Positions 50,680-61,109 of a DNA stretch of 64,000 nucleotides are shown here, in pieces (position 1 is the first letter of the stretch; every line of letters starts with the position of its first letter). Location: contig JAIRNR010000094.1 in assembly GCA_031257915.1 (NCBI GenBank), positions 1 to 64,000 of the forward strand. Reading direction: 5' to 3'. Below the pieces are notes generated by a model. That model did not search any database. It had not been told where the DNA came from and was given only the letters and a program-made list of their open reading frames with translations. The position numbers and the translations under genes were made by a program. The DNA comes from Bacteroidales bacterium. GTDB lineage: Bacteria; Bacteroidota; Bacteroidia; Bacteroidales; P3.

Positions 50680-53157
50680 ATGAAAATCCTAAAACGAATA
50701 ATAACAGTTATCTCAATTTTAATAACAGTAATACTGCTAATGCTGGGCGGGGTAGCAGTTTACGTTTACACACATCAGGATGAGATAAAGCAAATGCTCG
50801 TTAAGGAAATAAATAAAAATCTGCTCGCACCTGTAACCGTGCAGAAAATGGATATAAGTATCTTTGAGGAATTTCCCCTTATTTCATTGCAATTAAAAGG
50901 CGTAACAGGAATGGCATTGCCGCCGCAACAGGATATGGAAATAGAAGAAGAATTATTTGATATGGAAAGCCTGTCCTTATCCTTTAATATCATTGACATC
51001 TACTATGGAAAATACATTATAAAAAAAATCACAATAGAAGGTGGGGAATTTAATCTTGTTCAATACGATAAAATTCAAAATAATTACATATTCTGGAAAA
51101 CTTCAAAATCGCAGGATACGGCAAAAAAAACTTTATCTTTCAGATTAAGCGATATAAAAGCCAAAAATACGTTTATACGTTACCGTCAGCCGTACAGAAA
51201 CCTTGATGTGCAAATTCTCTGCAAAAATATTAAAGCGAGCGGTGAACTCTTTTCAGGTGGACAAAAATTTAATATAAAGGGAAATTATAAAGCGCGGCTC
51301 TTTGAAACAGACAGCATTGTTTGGGTTAAAGAACGTGAAGGCGAACTGGATATTTATTTCGCACACGATGTGAAAAAAGGTGCCGTATATCTTAATAACA
51401 GCAGTATATCAATGAATACTGTCGCTTTCAAAATAGAAGGAAATGTTTTTTATAACGATAAAATTCATACGCTTGATTTATTTTTAGAGGGTAAAAAAAA
51501 TAATCTGGAAAATATTTTATCGCTTTTGCCTTTAAAATATTCTAAAGTGCTTAATGATTATAAAAGCGTGGGAAGTGTTGATTTTTCATTCCGTCTTAAT
51601 GGTGATTATTCGCAGACATTACAGGCGAATATTAAATTCAGTTATCAAAACGGCACAGTTACAAACAGTAAAACAAATATAAAAGCGGAAGATATTTTTA
51701 TTGACGGGGAATTTACAAACGGTGAAAACAGATGTTTGGAAACAAGTGAACTGATATGCGGAAAATTATCTGCAAAGATTGAAGAAGGCACTGTTGACGG
51801 TACTCTTGCGGTCAAAAATTTTGCTTTTCCTTACGTTAATTTTAACGGTAATATTGAGAGCGAACTTTCCACTCTTGCGAAATTTTCAGGACTTTCCGAT
51901 AAGTGGGATATGCGTGGAAAAATAACCGCGCAACTGTTATACAGGGGCGGTACTTCGGAAGAAGAGTTTAAAAGTGCGGCAGTTAGCGGCATAATTAGAG
52001 GAGAAAATATTTTTGTAAGTAAGCAGAATAATACTGCGTATAAATTTTATGCCGACAGTATAATATCAAATTTAGATAATAATATAACTGCCTATATTTA
52101 CAATTGTTTTTACAATGAGGATAGAGCGTCTTTTGTGAAAATTTCCATTGAAAATTTCTTTCCGTTTTTATTCAAAAAAGGTGAATTAAATGCAAAAATA
52201 AATGCGGAAAATATTTATTGGAATAAGGTAAATGCAACATCTGTAAATACGGATTTATTTTATCATAATTCAATACTTCGTTTGAATAATTTTTATGCAG
52301 ATGTTTTTAACGGAAACATAAAAGCAAATGCAGTAATTTCGGAATATTCGGGATATTTGCAGGCGGCTGTAAATGCAAATGTTGAAAATATAGATATTGC
52401 GAAATGCTTTGCGGCATTTGATAATTTTAATCAACAGACATTAACAGATAAAAATATCTCAGGAGTGCTTAAAAGTGACTTCGGTACAGGGTTTATTTAT
52501 AATTACGACAGTGGTATAGATGTGGAAAGTATTTTATTTGACGGTACAATAAATATTAGAAACGGTAATTTGAAAAACCTCGAATGTCTGCGTTCCGTTG
52601 CGCGTTTTACAGGTGAAAATGACTTACGGAATATTCATTTTTCCGAAATGTCAAATACATTGAATATAAAAGACGGAGTTATCACAATTCCGCTAATGCA
52701 AATAAAATCCGATGTATCCGATTTCAACTTTCAGGGAACTCATACTTTTGATAATTATGCCGATTACAGAATAAATCTTGAACTGTCGGATATGTTATCA
52801 AAAAATTTCAAAAAGAAAAAAAATAAAGATTCGGAATTTGGAAATATTGTGGAAAATGAAAAAGAACGTATTCGTTTACCGCTGCATGTTTTCGGATTTA
52901 TAAGCGATTTGAAAGTGAAATATGACTTTAAGCAGAGTAGAGAAAATTTCAAAGAAAAAGCAAAAGAAGAAAGGTCAAAAACAAGAGAAATTTTAAAACA
53001 GGAATTTTCGCGTTCATCCCAACAACAGGAAAAACAGCAGTGGAAAGAGCAGGAAAAGGGAAAATTTGTTTTTGAAAAAGAGGACGAAATACCTAAAACG
53101 CAAACAAAAAAACAGAAAAAAATCGCAAATCAATTTTCAATAGAAGAAGATGATTAA
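50680..53157 (+). CDS. AsmA family envelope protein
   Basis: Large inner-membrane-anchored periplasmic protein of 825 residues. The ATG at 50680 (MKILKRIITVISILITVILL) gives one N-terminal membrane helix; the frame can be read from a TTG at 50671 but that is less likely. The rest is beta-rich, with AsmA-type features such as VTVQKMDISIFEEFPLISLQ near the start and FSGNLDRSLSG-like C-terminal segments (here NFQGTHTFDNYADYRINLEL). The last 90 residues are highly charged and Gln/Lys-rich. AsmA-like proteins are thought to move phospholipid to the outer membrane. Overlaps the next gene by 8 bases. Confidence 0.82.
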   Translation: MKILKRIITVISILITVILLMLGGVAVYVYTHQDEIKQMLVKEINKNLLAPVTVQKMDISIFEEFPLISLQLKGVTGMALPPQQDMEIEEELFDMESLSLSFNIIDIYYGKYIIKKITIEGGEFNLVQYDKIQNNYIFWKTSKSQDTAKKTLSFRLSDIKAKNTFIRYRQPYRNLDVQILCKNIKASGELFSGGQKFNIKGNYKARLFETDSIVWVKEREGELDIYFAHDVKKGAVYLNNSSISMNTVAFKIEGNVFYNDKIHTLDLFLEGKKNNLENILSLLPLKYSKVLNDYKSVGSVDFSFRLNGDYSQTLQANIKFSYQNGTVTNSKTNIKAEDIFIDGEFTNGENRCLETSELICGKLSAKIEEGTVDGTLAVKNFAFPYVNFNGNIESELSTLAKFSGLSDKWDMRGKITAQLLYRGGTSEEEFKSAAVSGIIRGENIFVSKQNNTAYKFYADSIISNLDNNITAYIYNCFYNEDRASFVKISIENFFPFLFKKGELNAKINAENIYWNKVNATSVNTDLFYHNSILRLNNFYADVFNGNIKANAVISEYSGYLQAAVNANVENIDIAKCFAAFDNFNQQTLTDKNISGVLKSDFGTGFIYNYDSGIDVESILFDGTINIRNGNLKNLECLRSVARFTGENDLRNIHFSEMSNTLNIKDGVITIPLMQIKSDVSDFNFQGTHTFDNYADYRINLELSDMLSKNFKKKKNKDSEFGNIVENEKERIRLPLHVFGFISDLKVKYDFKQSRENFKEKAKEERSKTREILKQEFSRSSQQQEKQQWKEQEKGKFVFEKEDEIPKTQTKKQKKIANQFSIEEDD

Positions 53158-55510
53158 AAAAATTGCAATATTTATGGTAACGGCGGCTATTATAATGCCT
53201 GCCGCAGTGTATGGGCAAACCGGTGAATGGACACTTCATTTTGCTAACCGCAATCCTGTTACGGAACTTGTCTATACAGGTAACTATATTTACGCCGCCT
53301 GTAAAAAAGAGATTCACTATCTTGATATTGAGAACAATTCACTGCATGCCTTTAATAAGGTAAACGGTCTTTCGTCCACCGATGAGATTTCTGCCATAGG
53401 ATACTCCCCGGCAACAGAAACAATAATTGTCGGATATACTGACGGAAATATAGATCTTCTTGACGCAGAGAACAGCGTATATACTATTGATGCAATAAAG
53501 AAAAGAAATATAAGCGGAGAGAAAAAAATCTACAAAATTTTTTCAGACGGACGCTATGCTTACCTTGCCTGTGGCTTTGGCATTGTAGTTATTGATTTAA
53601 AAAAAGAGGAAATAAAAGACAGTTATTTTATAGGAGAAGGCAATAGTCCGATTAAGATTTACGATGTTATTGTTGATGCGAAAAATATTTATGCCGCAAC
53701 TGAAAATGGTCTTTATTTCGCACTGCAAAACGCACATAATTTAAATGATTATCACGCGTGGCAAAAAGATACCGTTGCAGGAAGTGATCCGATATTTAAA
53801 ATTTGCAAAAAAAACGATACTGCATTGTTTGTTTATTATAAATCACAGTCAGATACCGTAAGCGATGTTCTTTTTGAATGTGTGCCGAATAAGAGTAAAA
53901 ATAATTCTGCAGTTATTGCTCACCGTATAAACAGCATTCGTCCTGTTACCGGTGGTGGTTTTTTACTGACAGTGCAAAGATTGAAAGACGAGCATTATAA
54001 AGTTGTTTTTCTCAATAATCAAGGTCAGGAAACGGACAGTGTGGAATATATATACAGTAATGCGTATCTTGACGCGTTAATCACAAAAGAAAAAATTCTT
54101 TTTGTCGGACACGAAAGCGGCAATATTTTAAAATACACATATCCGTACGATGAAAATAGAATTTCGTACTATGCTTTTGCAGGACCATCTTCTAACGATG
54201 CTTTTTCGCTTACGGCGGCAAAAGACGAAATGCTCGTTTGCGGCGGACGGTACAACAGTTTTTTTGCACCCATGTACGAACAGTTTAATTTTAGCGGGAG
54301 AGATAATAATGGAAAGTGGAAACATTACAAAGATCAGTCCGAATTGCTGCTTCGGGGCAGAGATGCAATAAATGCTTTTGAGGACCCTCAGGAGAAGGGT
54401 CATTACTATGTCTCTTCGGGATATATGGGATTACTTGAATTCAGGAATGGGCAATTTGTGGGGCAGTATATTGACAGTAACAGCGCACTGTCAAGTGTGG
54501 GAAATTCCTGTCGCGTATATGGTCTTGCAATGGGCGAAAGGAGTTTAGGTAATTTATGGATGACTAATCCTTTTTCTCAGGCGGGAACGGAGCTTGTTGT
54601 AAAACGTGCGGACGGCAGTTGGCAGGGCTTTGATGTAACGTTTATTGACAATACCCATCGTCAAATAAAAGTAATGGTTGATTACTGGAATCAGATTTGG
54701 GTGCTTGCGGGAGCCAGCGACATTTTCGTTTACAGAGAAAACGGCAATGGTCTTGATGGTTTAAGTATAGATATAAATCGCGGAAATGAACTTACCGCAA
54801 ATCAGGTTTACGATATATTTGAAGATGAAAAGGGTTTTGTATGGATTGGAACAAACCGCGGAGTACGTCTTATAGAAACGCATAAAGATATTTTTACAAA
54901 TCCGCTCGGCACAATATCATCGGTAGAATGTAAAACAATTCCCGTGCGTTCGGGTGAATATGTTATAGAACTTTTGAAAAACGATGTTGTGACTACTGTT
55001 GCAATGGACGGAGCATATAGAAAGTGGCTCGGTACGGCATCTAATGGAGTATTTCTTGTTTCCGACGCGGGTACGGAGGAAATTTTACACTTTACGGTAG
55101 AAAATTCACCCCTGCTGTCAAACAATATTCTTGACATTGCGGTCAATAATTATTCGGGCGATGTTTATATTGCTACCGATCGGGGGCTTTGCTCGTACAG
55201 AGGTACGGCAACGGCGTATTATAACGAAAATGAAAAAATAGTAACATATCCCAATCCTGTAACGCCTGATTACAGCGGCAATATCTATATAAGAAATATA
55301 CCTCATAATTCAAAAGTTAAAATTACGGATATTTCGGGAGGACTTATTTTTCAGGGGCAGGCTGAGGGCAATCAGTTAGTATGGAATGGCACTGCGCTTA
55401 ACGGCAAACGTCCGTCTTCCGGCATACTGCTTGTATTTGCAACTGCTTATGATGTTGATAATGAAACATCTGAAAAAAAAGTTGGTAAAATATTTTTTGT
55501 TGATAAATAA
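53150..55510 (+). CDS. porZ: PorZ-like T9SS outer-membrane component with beta-propellers and sorting domain
   Basis: Surface protein of 786 residues. A signal peptide (KKIAIFMVTAAIIMPAAVYG) is followed by two beta-propeller regions with repeats such as NVGLYFA-type NGLYFALQ and KGFVWIGTNRGVRL. The C-terminus is a T9SS-like domain beginning VTYPNPVTPDYSGNIYI. This matches PorZ, the T9SS component that supplies A-LPS for attachment of sorted proteins in Porphyromonas. Close paralogues are two-component propeller proteins, so PorZ is likely but not certain. Confidence 0.82.
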   Translation: MIKKIAIFMVTAAIIMPAAVYGQTGEWTLHFANRNPVTELVYTGNYIYAACKKEIHYLDIENNSLHAFNKVNGLSSTDEISAIGYSPATETIIVGYTDGNIDLLDAENSVYTIDAIKKRNISGEKKIYKIFSDGRYAYLACGFGIVVIDLKKEEIKDSYFIGEGNSPIKIYDVIVDAKNIYAATENGLYFALQNAHNLNDYHAWQKDTVAGSDPIFKICKKNDTALFVYYKSQSDTVSDVLFECVPNKSKNNSAVIAHRINSIRPVTGGGFLLTVQRLKDEHYKVVFLNNQGQETDSVEYIYSNAYLDALITKEKILFVGHESGNILKYTYPYDENRISYYAFAGPSSNDAFSLTAAKDEMLVCGGRYNSFFAPMYEQFNFSGRDNNGKWKHYKDQSELLLRGRDAINAFEDPQEKGHYYVSSGYMGLLEFRNGQFVGQYIDSNSALSSVGNSCRVYGLAMGERSLGNLWMTNPFSQAGTELVVKRADGSWQGFDVTFIDNTHRQIKVMVDYWNQIWVLAGASDIFVYRENGNGLDGLSIDINRGNELTANQVYDIFEDEKGFVWIGTNRGVRLIETHKDIFTNPLGTISSVECKTIPVRSGEYVIELLKNDVVTTVAMDGAYRKWLGTASNGVFLVSDAGTEEILHFTVENSPLLSNNILDIAVNNYSGDVYIATDRGLCSYRGTATAYYNENEKIVTYPNPVTPDYSGNIYIRNIPHNSKVKITDISGGLIFQGQAEGNQLVWNGTALNGKRPSSGILLVFATAYDVDNETSEKKVGKIFFVDK

Positions 55511-55556
55511 TGCTAAATAAAAATCGTAAATTCGCGGGATTATAAAAAGGTTTTAC

Positions 55557-56210
55557 ATGAAGTGGAATACAATTTTTCGTAAACTGATCCCCAATGAAGA
55601 CAAGTTTTTCTCAATTTTGAACGATATGTCTTCAAATCTTGTCAAATGCTCGGAGTTCGCAATTAAACTTTCGCAAGCCGGCACTATTGACGAACGTAGA
55701 GAGATTCAACGAACAATTAAATTTCTTGAAACAAAAGGGGACGGTCTTATCGGCGTTTTGTACAGGGAATTAAACAATACTTTTGTTACCCCTTTTGACA
55801 GGGAAGACATGCACGCCCTTGCAGATGATATTGACAATGTTATTGACAGAATAAACAGTACTTCAAAGCGGGTAATAATGTATGAGCCAAAGCATCTTTC
55901 GGAACATTTTGCCAAGATGAGCAAAATCATAAACGAACAGTGCAGCCTCATTTCAATAGCGATAAGCGAACTTAAAAGTGTTCAGAAAAATTTAAAATCA
56001 ATAAAAGAAATTTGCGATCATTTGCACTTTTTGGAAAATCAGGCAGATGATTTATATGAGCATTTTATTACCGATGTTTTCCAACATGAAGATCCTGATA
56101 TTCTCGAACTTATAAAAGAAAAGGAGATAATGCAAGAGCTTGAGCGGACAACGGACTGCGCCGATAATGTTGGTAAATCAATAAAAACAATAGTAGTAAA
56201 ATTCGCATAA
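55557..56210 (+). CDS. DUF47/PhoU-like protein
   Basis: All-helical cytoplasmic protein of 217 residues from the DUF47 (YkaA) family related to PhoU. The N-terminus MKWNTIFRKLIPNEDKFFSI and the central PFDREDMHALADDIDNVIDR, with Asp/Glu metal-binding residues, are diagnostic. It lies one base before the Pit phosphate transporter gene, the standard partner arrangement, so it probably tunes phosphate uptake through that transporter. Confidence 0.93.
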   Translation: MKWNTIFRKLIPNEDKFFSILNDMSSNLVKCSEFAIKLSQAGTIDERREIQRTIKFLETKGDGLIGVLYRELNNTFVTPFDREDMHALADDIDNVIDRINSTSKRVIMYEPKHLSEHFAKMSKIINEQCSLISIAISELKSVQKNLKSIKEICDHLHFLENQADDLYEHFITDVFQHEDPDILELIKEKEIMQELERTTDCADNVGKSIKTIVVKFA

Positions 56211-56211
56211 A

Positions 56212-57231
56212 ATGGCACTGTTAATAACCTGTCTTGTACTGGCTTTTATTTTTGATTACATAAACGGCTTTCACGATGCCGCGAATTCCGTAGCGACAGT
56301 TGTTTCTACCAAAATCCTGTCTCCGTTTCAAGCGGTTTTATGGGCAGCAACGTTTAACTTCGTTGCTTTTTTTATTGCAAAATATATCATAGGTGAGTTT
56401 GGTATTGCCAATACGGTAGCAAAAGTTGTGTTGCCGCAATTTGTTAGTTTGCCTGTTATTTTTTCGGGGTTGCTTGCTGCTATTACATGGAATTTAATAA
56501 CATGGTATTTCGGCATACCGTCTTCATCATCACATACTCTTATAGGCGGCTTTGCAGGTGCGGCTATTATGAGTCAGCATGCTTTCGGCGCAGTGCATCT
56601 TGAAATAGTTCTTGTTATTGCTTCATTTATTGTTCTCGCGCCGTTGATTGGCTTTACAATTTCTCTACTTTTGGCAATATTCACTTACTGGGTTTGTCGA
56701 AGAGCTAACCCTTACAGAGCAAATAAATGGTTTAAGAAACTTCACCTTTTTTCGTCGGCACTTTTTTGTGTCGGGCATGGGCTTAACGATTCGCAAAAAG
56801 TTATGGGCATTATAGCTGCCGCGCTTTTTGCCGCTTATCAGGAAGGGCTACCGCTTGGCATAAGCGATATTACGGCAATTCCTACGTGGGTGCCTTTTGG
56901 TTGCTTTACGGTTATTGCACTCGGCACAATGTCAGGTGGTTGGCGTATTATCAAAACTATGGGATCGCGTATAACGAAAGTAAATCAGATTGAAGGCGTT
57001 GTTGCTTCTATGGCAGGTGCGCTTACACTTTTTCTCACGGAAATTTTGAAAATACCTGTAAGTACAACACATACAATAACAGGTTCCATTATCGGAGTCG
57101 GTGCTGTTAAACGTATGTCGGCTGTACGCTGGGGCGTTACAAAACAATTGCTTGTCGCATGGATACTCACAATTCCCGTCAGTGCGCTTATGGGAGCAGG
57201 GTCTTATTTGCTGGTGTGTTTATTTATTTGA
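56212..57231 (+). CDS. pit: Inorganic phosphate transporter, Pit family
   Basis: Integral membrane phosphate permease of 339 residues and about ten helices. The duplicated PF01384 motifs are visible: YINGFHDAANSVATVVSTKI in the first half and FCVGHGLNDSQKVMGIIAAA in the second. STTHTITGSIIGVGAVKRMS also belongs to the family. Proton- or cation-coupled uptake of metal-phosphate is expected. Transcribed with the DUF47 gene directly upstream. Confidence 0.94.
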   Translation: MALLITCLVLAFIFDYINGFHDAANSVATVVSTKILSPFQAVLWAATFNFVAFFIAKYIIGEFGIANTVAKVVLPQFVSLPVIFSGLLAAITWNLITWYFGIPSSSSHTLIGGFAGAAIMSQHAFGAVHLEIVLVIASFIVLAPLIGFTISLLLAIFTYWVCRRANPYRANKWFKKLHLFSSALFCVGHGLNDSQKVMGIIAAALFAAYQEGLPLGISDITAIPTWVPFGCFTVIALGTMSGGWRIIKTMGSRITKVNQIEGVVASMAGALTLFLTEILKIPVSTTHTITGSIIGVGAVKRMSAVRWGVTKQLLVAWILTIPVSALMGAGSYLLVCLFI

Positions 57232-57324
57232 TAAATTTGTTTTTTTATTCGTATGTCATAATGTCAGCATTGCAAACGTCAGCATAGATTTTGTATGATG
57301 TTTGAAAAAAATAAATTAAATGAT

Positions 57325-59289
57325 ATGAACAGAAAAGGAACTATTGGCGTATCAACTCAGGATTTATTCCCGATTATTAAAAAATTCCTTTATTCCGACC
57401 ACGAAATTTTTCTTCGTGAAATAATATCAAATGCAGTTGATGCAACGCAGAAATTGCGGGCATTAGCGGCTAAAGGTGAATACAAGGGTACTGTTGACGA
57501 CCTGAATATACATGTGTCGTCCGACACTTCCAAAGGCACAATAACCGTTAGTGATAATGGTATTGGCATGACGGCAGAAGAAGTTGAAAAGTACATAAAT
57601 CAAATTGCTTTTTCAGGTGCGGAGGAATTTCTGAAAAAATATAAAGATACTGCTGCATCTATTATTGGGCATTTCGGACTTGGCTTTTACTCGTCATTTA
57701 TGGTTAGCGATAAAGTTGAGATTGTTACCCGCTCGTATCGTGAGGGTGAAAAAGCCGTCCGCTGGGTATGTGAAGGGACAACTGACTATACAATGGAAGA
57801 GACCCTGCGCGATACACATGGAACGGATATAATTATGTATCTGAATAAAGATGAATTGGCATTTGCGGGTGAGGAAAAAATAGAGGAATTGTTGAGAAAA
57901 TATTGTCGTTTTTTGCCTGTAGAGATTATTCACGGCAAGGAAAAGGAATGGAAAGACGGTAAGTATATTGACACCGATAAAGAGCATACGGTAAATGATA
58001 CAAAGCCGCTCTGGACGCGAAAACCTGTCGAACTCACCAAAGAAGATTACGATAAATTTTATCATGAACTTTATCCTTATGCACCCGATCCGCTTTTTTA
58101 TATTCATTTGAATGTTGATTTTCCTTTCACATTAACAGGTATTCTTTACTTTCCGAAAATAGAAAATCGTTTGGAATTAACACGTAATAAAATCGGACTG
58201 TACGCAAATCAGGTATATGTTACTGATTCCGTTGAAGGCATTGTGCCTGATTATCTCACTTTGCTTCACGGAGTAATTGACTCTCCCGATATTCCATTAA
58301 ACGTGTCGCGCTCATATTTACAGAGCGACAGAAGTGTTAAGCAAATATCAACACATATCACAAAAAAAGTTGCCGACATGCTGCTTGATTTGTACCGTAC
58401 TTCGCGTGCGGAATTTGAGAAAAAGTGGGATGACTTGAAAATCTTTGTGCAGTACGGCGTACTGAGTGACGAAAAGTTTGCGGAAAAGGCAGTTGATTTA
58501 TCAAACGGTGGTTTTTATCTTTTAAAAAATGTTAATGGCAAATACTACGGAATAAATGATTATACTGCCGCTGTGAAAGATATTCAGACCGACAAAGACG
58601 GTAAAACAGTGTTGCTTTATACTTACAATGCTGCGGAACAGTACGCTTATATTGAAAGTGCGAAAACAAAGGGGTACGATGTGCTTGTTATGAACAGTCC
58701 TCTTGATACGCCGTTTTTTAATTACATTGAGCAGAAGAACGATAAATTACGGTTTGTACGTGTTGACAGTGAAATTGCGGCAAAGCTTGTTCCCGCCGAT
58801 AACGACACGGCAGCGCATAATTTAAGCGAAGAAGACGAAAAAACGTTGCGCGAACTTTTCAATGGTGTACTGCCGTCAAACAGTACCCCTGCAAGCGATA
58901 GTGATGCTGCGCCTGAAACATCCGAAACATCCGCAACGTCTGCTGCACAGGATTTACTCACTCCTCATTACAGTATAGAATTTTCCGCTTTGGGTGAAAA
59001 CAGTGCGCCGGCAGTTATAACACGTTCGGAGTTTATGCGCAGGATGAAAGAAATGTCAGACATCCAGCCTGCAATGAGTTTCTACGGTAAGATGGGCGAC
59101 CAGCTGTCAATAGTTATCAATACCGACAGTCCCGCCGTACGAAAAATTTTAAGTGCTGTTGATAAGGAAAATATTGACAAAAAAGAAATAGCAGGACAGA
59201 TTATTGATCTCGCGCTGTTATCTAACGGTTTGCTTAAAGGCGAAGCACTTGCAAAATTTCTCAGGCGGAGCGCAAGTATGTTGGAATAA
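57325..59289 (+). CDS. htpG: Molecular chaperone HtpG (Hsp90)
   Basis: Cytoplasmic ATP-dependent chaperone of 654 residues from the start at 57325, where MNRKGTIGVSTQDLFPIIKK aligns with known HtpG N-termini. In-frame ATGs at 57295 and 57298 extend it by 9-10 residues. GHKL ATPase motifs are present: EIISNAVDATQKLR, DNGIGMT and IGHFGLGFYSSFMVSD. The middle and dimerisation domains follow. An Ala/Ser-rich insert lies before the C-terminal domain (around residues 515-545). Confidence 0.96.
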   Translation: MNRKGTIGVSTQDLFPIIKKFLYSDHEIFLREIISNAVDATQKLRALAAKGEYKGTVDDLNIHVSSDTSKGTITVSDNGIGMTAEEVEKYINQIAFSGAEEFLKKYKDTAASIIGHFGLGFYSSFMVSDKVEIVTRSYREGEKAVRWVCEGTTDYTMEETLRDTHGTDIIMYLNKDELAFAGEEKIEELLRKYCRFLPVEIIHGKEKEWKDGKYIDTDKEHTVNDTKPLWTRKPVELTKEDYDKFYHELYPYAPDPLFYIHLNVDFPFTLTGILYFPKIENRLELTRNKIGLYANQVYVTDSVEGIVPDYLTLLHGVIDSPDIPLNVSRSYLQSDRSVKQISTHITKKVADMLLDLYRTSRAEFEKKWDDLKIFVQYGVLSDEKFAEKAVDLSNGGFYLLKNVNGKYYGINDYTAAVKDIQTDKDGKTVLLYTYNAAEQYAYIESAKTKGYDVLVMNSPLDTPFFNYIEQKNDKLRFVRVDSEIAAKLVPADNDTAAHNLSEEDEKTLRELFNGVLPSNSTPASDSDAAPETSETSATSAAQDLLTPHYSIEFSALGENSAPAVITRSEFMRRMKEMSDIQPAMSFYGKMGDQLSIVINTDSPAVRKILSAVDKENIDKKEIAGQIIDLALLSNGLLKGEALAKFLRRSASMLE

Positions 59290-59356
59290 AAACAAACGCA
59301 AGTGATTATAACATAAATTGTATAAATTTGTATAAACATAATAAAAAACAGATAAA

Positions 59357-59938
59357 ATGAAACGAACGACATGGATTATTTTGGGTGTGGTTGCTGCCGT
59401 TATTTTATGGTGTGTATTCGCCTATAACAGTTTGGTAAGCACCGAAGAAAGCACAAGCAGTGCATGGGCGCAGGTAGAAAGTGTATATCAGCGCAGAGCA
59501 GACCTTATTCCGAATTTGGTAAATACGGTAAAAGGCAGTGCAGAGTTTGAAAGTAACACTTTGCAGGAAGTTGTAGAGGCTCGTACAGCCGCTATGGGTG
59601 TAAAAGCGGATCCGTCCAAACTTACGGAGGAACAGGTTGCGCAATTTGAAAAAGCGCAAAATAATTTATCCGGTGCATTGCAGCGGTTAATGGTTGTGGT
59701 AGAGCGTTATCCCGACCTTAAAACAACTGCTAATTTCCGTGAATTGCAGGCACAGCTTGAAGGCACGGAAAACCGTATTGCGGTTGAGCGAATGAAATTT
59801 AATGAAGCGGTAAAAAAATACAACAGAACTATTCGCCGCTTTCCGAGCAACTTAATTGCGAGTATGTTCGATTTTGAGAAAAAAGGATATTTTGCTGCGG
59901 CAGAGGGCGCGGAAAATGCTCCCGAAGTTAAATTTTAA
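59357..59938 (+). CDS. LemA family protein
   Basis: Membrane-anchored coiled-coil protein of 193 residues with one N-terminal helix (WIILGVVAAVILWCVFAYNS) and the LemA signature QRRADLIPNLVNTVKGSAEF. LMVVVERYPDLKTTANFREL follows. The function is unknown. It is the first of three neighbouring envelope genes (lemA, small lipoprotein, TPM), an association that is common for lemA and TPM genes. Confidence 0.95.
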   Translation: MKRTTWIILGVVAAVILWCVFAYNSLVSTEESTSSAWAQVESVYQRRADLIPNLVNTVKGSAEFESNTLQEVVEARTAAMGVKADPSKLTEEQVAQFEKAQNNLSGALQRLMVVVERYPDLKTTANFRELQAQLEGTENRIAVERMKFNEAVKKYNRTIRRFPSNLIASMFDFEKKGYFAAAEGAENAPEVKF

Positions 59939-59976
59939 TAAATTAATCTGACTTTAATCAAAAATACATAATCATT

Positions 59977-60348
59977 ATGAAACAAACATTATTAATCATT
60001 ATTGCTGCAACTGCAATGTGTTTTGCATCTTTTTCTTGTGGAGAAAAAGATGTTACGCCGGAATTGGTACTTGAAAATACCGTATGGATTGACAATACAA
60101 CGCATGCTCCTACCGTTTACAAAATCGAATTTGGTGACCATGGTCTGATTGCAAGTCTTAGTGCAGATTTTATGGGCAGTGGAAATTATATTCTTGGTCA
60201 AAACTGTACAGTCAAAGTATCGGACGGTAAAAATATTACCTTGAAAAAATTAGGAGAAACAGATGTTTTTTACAGTGGTACTTTTACCTCAACAACCATG
60301 ACCATTAATAATGGTACTGTAACATTAGTTCTCACAAAACAAAAATAA
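59977..60348 (+). CDS. Small predicted lipoprotein of unknown function
   Basis: Exported lipoprotein of 123 residues with a clear lipobox FASFSC. The mature part is beta-rich, with alternating hydrophobic and polar residues such as HAPTVYKIEFGDHGLIASLS and VFYSGTFTSTTMTINNGTVT; it could form a small lipocalin-like or META-like barrel. I do not recognise the family. It lies between the LemA and TPM genes and shares one base (TAATG) with the TPM start, so it is cotranscribed with them. Confidence 0.75.
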   Translation: MKQTLLIIIAATAMCFASFSCGEKDVTPELVLENTVWIDNTTHAPTVYKIEFGDHGLIASLSADFMGSGNYILGQNCTVKVSDGKNITLKKLGETDVFYSGTFTSTTMTINNGTVTLVLTKQK

Positions 60349-61109
60349 TGCATCGTTCAAAATTATTCCCGTTTCTGTTATTTGCAGTAGCATATTTATC
60401 ATTGCAAACGGTTTGCTGTGCGGGAGTAATTCCGTCAAAACCCGTACCGCCGCGTTTAGTAAATGATTATGCGCAGATATTTACTGCAACTGAGCGTGCC
60501 GAAATGGAGCGTATGCTCACAGCATTTAACGACAGCACGTCAAATCAGATTACTGTTGTTACGGTTAGCGATCTGCAAGGGTACTCCGCACAACAATTCG
60601 CTTATGAGATAGGCGAACAGTGGGGTGTTGGCAGTAAGAAATACAACAATGGTATTGTGATTGTTTTAAAGCCGCGTAATAATAAGGGCGGCGGTGAAGT
60701 AAATATTTCTACAGGTTACGGACTTGAGGGCGCAATTCCCGATGCCGTATGTAAACGGATTATTGACGAAGAAATGATTCCGTTATATGGGCGTGGCGAA
60801 TATTACGAGGGAACTTTAAGAGGTGTTGAAGTGTTAATGAGGCTCGCTGCGGGCGAAATAAGTGCAGCCGATTACGGTAAAATCACAGGCTGGGATGGTT
60901 TAGTTGCACTCATGGTAATAGCAGGTCCTATAATAATACTTTTTATCTTGTTTAGAAAGAAGCGTCCGGGGAACGGTAAAGGCGGCGTCAGACGCGGCAC
61001 TTTCTTTGGCGGGGTAGGCGGTTTTGGAAGTTCGGGCGGCAGCAGAGGCGGCTTTGGAGGTTTCGGAGGCGGCTCATTCGGCGGCGGCGGTGCGAGCGGT
61101 CGGTTTTAA
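60348..61109 (+). CDS. TPM domain protein (YgcG-like)
   Basis: Membrane protein of 253 residues. A signal peptide is followed by the TPM domain (PRLVNDYAQIFTATERAEME, ITVVTVSDLQGYSAQQFAYE, GVGSKKYNNGIVIVL). A membrane helix (LMVIAGPIIILFILF) and a glycine-rich tail with FGGFGGGSFGGGGASGRF complete it. The TPM fold has been linked to phosphatase activity or photosystem repair in plants; the bacterial role is unknown. Its end overlaps the convergent HAD gene by 4 bases. Confidence 0.92.
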   Translation: MHRSKLFPFLLFAVAYLSLQTVCCAGVIPSKPVPPRLVNDYAQIFTATERAEMERMLTAFNDSTSNQITVVTVSDLQGYSAQQFAYEIGEQWGVGSKKYNNGIVIVLKPRNNKGGGEVNISTGYGLEGAIPDAVCKRIIDEEMIPLYGRGEYYEGTLRGVEVLMRLAAGEISAADYGKITGWDGLVALMVIAGPIIILFILFRKKRPGNGKGGVRRGTFFGGVGGFGSSGGSRGGFGGFGGGSFGGGGASGRF

